The notes beneath the pieces were generated by a model that worked only from the letters and a program-made list of their open reading frames with translations, was not told where the DNA came from and did no database searches. Position numbers and translations under genes: made by a program. DNA of 19,690 nucleotides from an uncultured bacterium (lineage in GTDB: Bacteria; Spirochaetota; Spirochaetia; Sphaerochaetales; Sphaerochaetaceae), in assembly GCA_905215015.1 (NCBI GenBank), contig CAJMOS010000054.1:1-19690 (forward strand), read 5' to 3'. This document shows, in pieces, positions 16,209-19,690 of this stretch; position 1 is the stretch's first letter, and each line of letters opens with the position of its first letter.

Positions 16209-17387
16209 ATGCAGTTGCACCTGTATGCCGTTTGTGCCGCCGACGTAATGGGCTGCATATTGCTCGTGCTGACGTTTATTTGCCTGCGCACAAGACTGGC
16301 CAACCACACTTTGGAAAATAGGATCTTTGCAAGCAGCATCGTGCTCTGCGCGGTCGCCTGCCTGGGGGATCTGGCGATTTGGAGCATCGACGGCAACCCG
16401 TCCGCGATCGTGCGGGCCGTCGCCCTGGGACTGGACACCGTCATGTACATCCTGTTCATGGCGATTGTCTTGCTGTGGAATCTCTTTCTCTGCGCCCACC
16501 TGTACCGTGGCGACCAGGCCATCGTCATACGGAAAACACTTCCCGTGTCGGTTCCCGTCGGAATCGCCTGCATCCTTACGTTGCTCAATTTGCGTTTCCC
16601 GTTCTTTTTCACCATCGACGGGACGGGATGGTTCCACAGCGGTCCGGTCTTTCCGCTCTATCGCCTGGTTGCCGTCTACGGCCTGGTCTATAGTCTTGTC
16701 ACCTACCATAAGTTCCTCAGGGAAAACGGCCACCTCGAGTTCTTCCCGGTTTCCGCGTTCCTCTTTCCCATCATCCTCGGCTACCTGATCCAGATCATCG
16801 TGCCCGGATTGTCCGTCGGATGGGCCGGCACCGCCATCGGCATCACGGCCATCGCCCTTTGCCTGCAGAACGAACTCTCCTTCACCGATGACCTGACGGG
16901 GTTGTACAACCGCACCTATCTGGATTGCCTCGAGGACCGGCTGCTGCAGAAAGGCAAACGCACCCGGATCGGAGGCCTGATGGTCGACATCAACATGTTC
17001 AAGAACATCAACGATTCGTTCGGCCATGTGACGGGAGATTCCGCTCTCGTCGACTTGGCAGGCATCTTGCGCTCGACCATGAAGGTCGATACCATCGTCA
17101 TCCGCTATGCGGGGGACGAGTTCATCCTGCTGACCGCCAACGCCAGCAAGGAAGGGCTCGAGCGTCAGATCGAGGCCCTTGGCCGGGGCGTCGAGCAGTT
17201 CAATGCCGGCAATTCACGTCCCTACATGCTCTCCCTATCCTACGGCATGGGTCTCTATGAGACGGGCATGAGCATGGACCAGTTCATCAAGAAGCTGGAT
17301 GTTTCGATGTACGGGTTCAAGAAGGCCTTCTACCAAGCCCATCCGGAACTCAGCAGAAGGCAAGGCGACCTGCCACTTTGCGAATGA
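16209..17387 (+). CDS. Membrane diguanylate cyclase (GGDEF domain, AGDEF variant)
   Basis: Predicted to make cyclic di-GMP from two GTP. The N-terminal half (about residues 1-220) is a hydrophobic sensor with roughly seven membrane helices. The C-terminal GGDEF domain starts at LTGLYNR (about 229), with metal-binding Asp260 in MVDINMFKNINDSFGH and the active-site motif AGDEF at 301-305; AGDEF variants are usually active. The RxxD inhibitory site normally five residues before the motif is not apparent, since the sequence there reads KVDT. There is no EAL or HD-GYP domain. I chose ATG 16209 (392 aa): GAGGGGG lies eight bases upstream and the promoter at 16150-16178 gives it a proper leader, whereas ATG 16188 would be almost leaderless. 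It is divergent from the TerB-protein operon. The signal sensed is unknown. Confidence 0.9.
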   Translation: MQLHLYAVCAADVMGCILLVLTFICLRTRLANHTLENRIFASSIVLCAVACLGDLAIWSIDGNPSAIVRAVALGLDTVMYILFMAIVLLWNLFLCAHLYRGDQAIVIRKTLPVSVPVGIACILTLLNLRFPFFFTIDGTGWFHSGPVFPLYRLVAVYGLVYSLVTYHKFLRENGHLEFFPVSAFLFPIILGYLIQIIVPGLSVGWAGTAIGITAIALCLQNELSFTDDLTGLYNRTYLDCLEDRLLQKGKRTRIGGLMVDINMFKNINDSFGHVTGDSALVDLAGILRSTMKVDTIVIRYAGDEFILLTANASKEGLERQIEALGRGVEQFNAGNSRPYMLSLSYGMGLYETGMSMDQFIKKLDVSMYGFKKAFYQAHPELSRRQGDLPLCE

Positions 17388-17494
17388 AAGGTCTGGAGGA
17401 ACCGGAAATTGACAACCTGTCGGGAGAGAGGACCAGGCGGGCTGCCATCTTGCGTATCCGTAGAGTTGCCGTATACACTTGTCTCCACGTGTAG
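17384..17494 (+). other. Possible 36-codon ORF coupled to the cyclase stop
   Basis: An ATG inside the cyclase TGA (ATGA overlap) opens 36 codons rich in Arg and Glu: MKGLEEPEIDNLSGERTRRA and so on. The overlap geometry suits translational re-initiation, but no separate ribosome-binding site, homologue or conserved feature is recognised. It may be chance. Confidence 0.15.
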
Positions 17495-17516
17495 GAAACG
17501 TATGGATTCGTACACG
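17488..17516. repeat. Inverted repeat upstream of the fumarate-reductase-like gene
   Basis: CGTGTA (17488-17493) and TACACG (17511-17516) form a six-base dyad with a 17-base centre, ending 25 bases before the start codon. It could be an operator or a leader stem. No confident promoter was found in the 154-base gap, which also has no terminator for the cyclase gene. Confidence 0.3.
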
Positions 17517-17541
17517 ACAGCGTAATGCTAAGGGAGCATAC

Positions 17542-19314
17542 ATGAAGAAAAAACCCATTATCATCGGCATCGTCGTGGCACTGCTTGTTGTGGTTGCCGC
17601 CGTGCTGGGCTATTTCAACAACCGTCCGCAGAAGCTGGATGGCGGCTTGAAGCCTGGCACCTATACCGCTACCGAAAAAGGTTTCGGTGGCGACGTCACC
17701 GTCACCGTGACGGTCGGTTCGAGCAAGATCACCGCAGTCGACATCAAGGGAGACAGCGAGACTCCGACCGTCGGAGGCGCCGCGATCAAGCGTCTCGGAC
17801 CCGCCATCATGAAGGCCCAGAGCCCCTATGTGGATGGCATCAGCGGAGCTACCGTCACCTCGAACGCGGTCCGCGCCGCCGCTGTCGCGGCTCTCGTCCA
17901 GGCGGGCATGGAAGGACAGGCTTCAGCTCCCGCCCCGCAGGCACAGGATGCCGCCCCGGCCCAGCGCAAGAGCGAAACGCTGACCACTGACGTGGTCGTC
18001 ATCGGCGCCGGTGGCGCGGGCATGACCGCGGCCCTCCACCTCGTCGACGCGGGCAAGTCGGTCATCCTGCTCGAAAAGCGCGCGATCGCCGGAGGCAACT
18101 CCAACCTGGCAACCGCAGGCATGAACGCCGCCGAGACCCATTACCAGAAAGAACAGGGCATCGATGACAGCGTCGAGCTGTTCTACGAGGACACCATGAA
18201 GGGTGGACACGACCTGGGCGTCCCCGCCCTCGTCCGCACCCTGGCGGCAAAGAGCGCCGCAGGCATCGACTGGCTGGATTCCATCGGAGCACCGCTCGCG
18301 AAGATCTCCACCACGGGCGGGCAGTCCAAGCCCCGCACCCACGCCCCCGCCGACGGGTCCGCGGTCGGGAGCTACCTGGTTGCCAAGTTCCTGGAGCAGC
18401 TTGAGGCGAAACACGTCGACATCATGTACGAGACCGCGGCCACCAGCCTGCTGATGGACGGCGGGAAGGTCGTCGGCGTCAAGGCCGAGGGCAAGGATGC
18501 CGATTACACGATCAACGCCAAGGCGGTCATCCTGACCACCGGAGGCTTCGGAGCCAACCTCGACATGATCGCCAAGTATCGCCCGGACCTGGTTGGCACC
18601 ATCTCCACCAACGCCCCTGGCATCACCGGTGACGGTATCGTCATGGCGCAGGCTGTCGGTGCCGGACTGGTCGACATGGAGCAGATCCAGCTTCACCCGA
18701 CCGTCGAGCAGAGCACCGCAGCGCTGATCACCGAAGGCGTGCGTGGTGACGGCGGCATCATGGTCAACGCGCAGGGCAAGCGTTTCACCAACGAGATGGG
18801 CACTCGCGACGCCGTCTCCGCCGAAGAGCTGAAACAGGACGGCCAGTATTCGTACGTCGTCTTCGACCAGGCCATCCGCGAGGGAAGGAAGGCCATCGAG
18901 AAGTACGTCAGCCGCGGCCTGACGGTGCAGGCCGACACCATCGAGGGTCTCGCCGGGAAGCTCGGAATGGATCCGGCCACCCTGAAAGCGACGCTCGATG
19001 ATTGGAACGACGTGGTCGGCGGCAAGAAGCAGGACACGTTTGGACGCACCACCGGCATGCCGATTCCCCTGGTCAAGGCTCCGTACTACGCCATCAAGGT
19101 CGCCCCGGGCATCCACCATACCATGGGTGGTGTCAAGATCAACGAGCACGCCCAGGTCGAGACAAGCGACGGCACGGTGATTCCGGGCTTCTTCGCCGCA
19201 GGCGAGGTCACCGGAGGAATCCATGGCGGAAACCGCATTGGCGGCAACGCTGTCTGCGATTTCGTCGTCTTCGGCACGATTGCGGCGGAAAGCGCGCTTG
19301 CCTCCCTGCAGTAA
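17542..19314 (+). CDS. Fumarate-reductase-like flavoprotein (FMN-binding domain plus FAD domain)
   Basis: Membrane-anchored or exported flavoprotein of 590 aa that probably reduces fumarate or a similar unsaturated acid as an electron sink. Residues 5-25 form a hydrophobic signal or anchor. Residues about 35-120 are an FMN-binding domain with DGISGATVT (98-106), the ApbE flavinylation motif, FMN going on Thr106. An Ala/Pro linker (about 128-141) leads to the FAD domain: GAGGAG (155-160), HPT (385-387), TEGVR (397-401), TRD with Arg422, His525-His526, and GGNRIGGNA with Arg565. These agree with the substrate-binding and catalytic set of flavocytochrome c fumarate reductase. There is no CxxCH haem motif. 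ATG 17542 has AAGGGAG five bases upstream; a reading frame extending back to 17479 lacks support. Substrates such as urocanate or acrylates remain possible. Confidence 0.9.
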   Translation: MKKKPIIIGIVVALLVVVAAVLGYFNNRPQKLDGGLKPGTYTATEKGFGGDVTVTVTVGSSKITAVDIKGDSETPTVGGAAIKRLGPAIMKAQSPYVDGISGATVTSNAVRAAAVAALVQAGMEGQASAPAPQAQDAAPAQRKSETLTTDVVVIGAGGAGMTAALHLVDAGKSVILLEKRAIAGGNSNLATAGMNAAETHYQKEQGIDDSVELFYEDTMKGGHDLGVPALVRTLAAKSAAGIDWLDSIGAPLAKISTTGGQSKPRTHAPADGSAVGSYLVAKFLEQLEAKHVDIMYETAATSLLMDGGKVVGVKAEGKDADYTINAKAVILTTGGFGANLDMIAKYRPDLVGTISTNAPGITGDGIVMAQAVGAGLVDMEQIQLHPTVEQSTAALITEGVRGDGGIMVNAQGKRFTNEMGTRDAVSAEELKQDGQYSYVVFDQAIREGRKAIEKYVSRGLTVQADTIEGLAGKLGMDPATLKATLDDWNDVVGGKKQDTFGRTTGMPIPLVKAPYYAIKVAPGIHHTMGGVKINEHAQVETSDGTVIPGFFAAGEVTGGIHGGNRIGGNAVCDFVVFGTIAAESALASLQ

Positions 19315-19336
19315 CGCGCCATCCCATCAGCGAAGA

Positions 19337-19366
19337 GGAGTCGGGCTTCGGGCCCGACTCCTTTTT
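19337..19366 (+). terminator. Strong rho-independent terminator
   Basis: GGAGTCGGGC (19337-19346) pairs perfectly with GCCCGACTCC (19352-19361) around a TTCGG loop, followed by five T (19362-19366). It lies 22 bases after the fumarate-reductase-like stop. The convergent permease gene ends at its edge, so the hairpin may serve both strands, although the minus side lacks a good T-run. Confidence 0.95.
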
Positions 19367-19690
19367 CATTCATACTGCAAGGCTTCAATCGGGTCGAGCT
19401 TGGCCGCCTTGAGCGCAGGATATCCTCCGGCAAAGACGCCAATCAGGACCGAGACACCCATGGCGAGCAGCAACGCCGGAGGCGAGAGGGTGAAAGCCCA
19501 GTTCTGCTGGTGGCAGACGAACATGCCGGCGGCGATGCCAGCCAGGGAACCTATGATGCCTCCGGTCACGGTAAGCACGAGGCTTTCGGTGACGAACTGC
19601 ATCAGAATCACCTTTGGGCTCGCGCCGAGCGCCTTGCGGATGCCAATCTCACGGGTACGTTCCACCACGCTGACCAGCATGATGTTGAGG
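19366..19690 (-). CDS. MacB/FtsX-family ABC transporter permease, C-terminal part
   Basis: The last 108 codons of a permease gene that begins beyond the right edge; the frame is open to base 19690. The visible part is the C-terminal FtsX domain (PF02687): NIMLVSVVERTREIGIRKAL, the cytoplasmic loop ASPKVILMQFVTESL, two further membrane helices, then AGGYPALKAAKLDPIEALQYE at the end. That last block is the usual C-terminus of MacB-type and LolC/YknZ-type permeases. An ATG at 19680 is internal to the conserved NIMLVSV motif and is not the true start. An ATPase and perhaps a membrane-fusion protein are expected to the right. It exports peptides, lipoproteins or antibiotics in known relatives; the substrate here is unknown. 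Confidence 0.93.
   Translation of the reverse strand, partial: LNIMLVSVVERTREIGIRKALGASPKVILMQFVTESLVLTVTGGIIGSLAGIAAGMFVCHQQNWAFTLSPPALLLAMGVSVLIGVFAGGYPALKAAKLDPIEALQYE

Noticed and set aside
17923..19224. 433-codon open frame antisense to the flavoprotein gene
   Set aside because: It mirrors the FAD domain of a well-defined flavoprotein and arises from strong codon bias.
1..19690. CRISPR arrays, insertion sequences, tRNA or rRNA genes
   Set aside because: No regularly spaced repeat, transposase, terminal inverted repeat pair or clover-leaf sequence was found by reading; short or degenerate elements could still be missed.

Overview
The window looks like chromosomal DNA of a free-living or gut diderm anaerobe, most likely a spirochaete of the Sphaerochaeta type. 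Three things point there: a periplasmic sugar-binding protein whose signal peptide ends in a spirochaete-like FAQGGKE and has no lipobox cysteine, a soluble-type FMN/FAD fumarate reductase, and the density of LplB/YtcP sugar transporters. The phylum is an inference; no rRNA or marker gene is present. Base composition is uneven. The flanks are GC-rich, while about 4.8-10.6 kb is visibly poorer in G+C.

Layout. (1) 1-4626 is a glycan locus. A truncated LplB-type permease gene reads leftward out of the window. Divergent from it is a two-gene unit: a membrane-bound AraC-type regulator followed one base later by a cytoplasmic heparinase II/III-family polysaccharide lyase. (2) 4808-10486, minus strand, is a second complete importer in the order LplB permease, YtcP permease, binding protein with an EF-hand-like calcium loop, then its own YtdP-like membrane AraC regulator. 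A strong hairpin overlaps the ribosome-binding site of the first permease gene, and another separates the binding-protein and regulator genes. Neither importer has its own ATPase here, which suggests a shared MsmX-type ATPase. The likely joint job is uptake and intracellular cleavage of uronic-acid-containing oligosaccharides.

(3) 10681-15985, minus strand, is the most interesting part. It is a tightly coupled three-gene operon encoding a YjbR-like/TerB_N/TerB_C protein, a BrxD-like ATPase (DUF2791) and a BrxHI-like, Lhr-type superfamily II helicase. These are two BREX type 2 accessory proteins joined to a Ter-associated protein. No PglX, PglZ, PglW/Y or BrxC lies beside them, and the neighbours on both sides are unrelated. 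I regard it as a candidate stand-alone phage-defence or DNA-processing module.

(4) 16150-19690 holds a diguanylate cyclase with a seven-helix-like membrane sensor and a near-consensus promoter, a membrane-anchored fumarate-reductase-like flavoprotein with an ApbE-type FMN site, a strong rho-independent terminator, and the C-terminal end of a convergent MacB/FtsX-type ABC permease gene that runs off the right edge. No tRNA, rRNA, CRISPR array, insertion sequence or transposase was seen.
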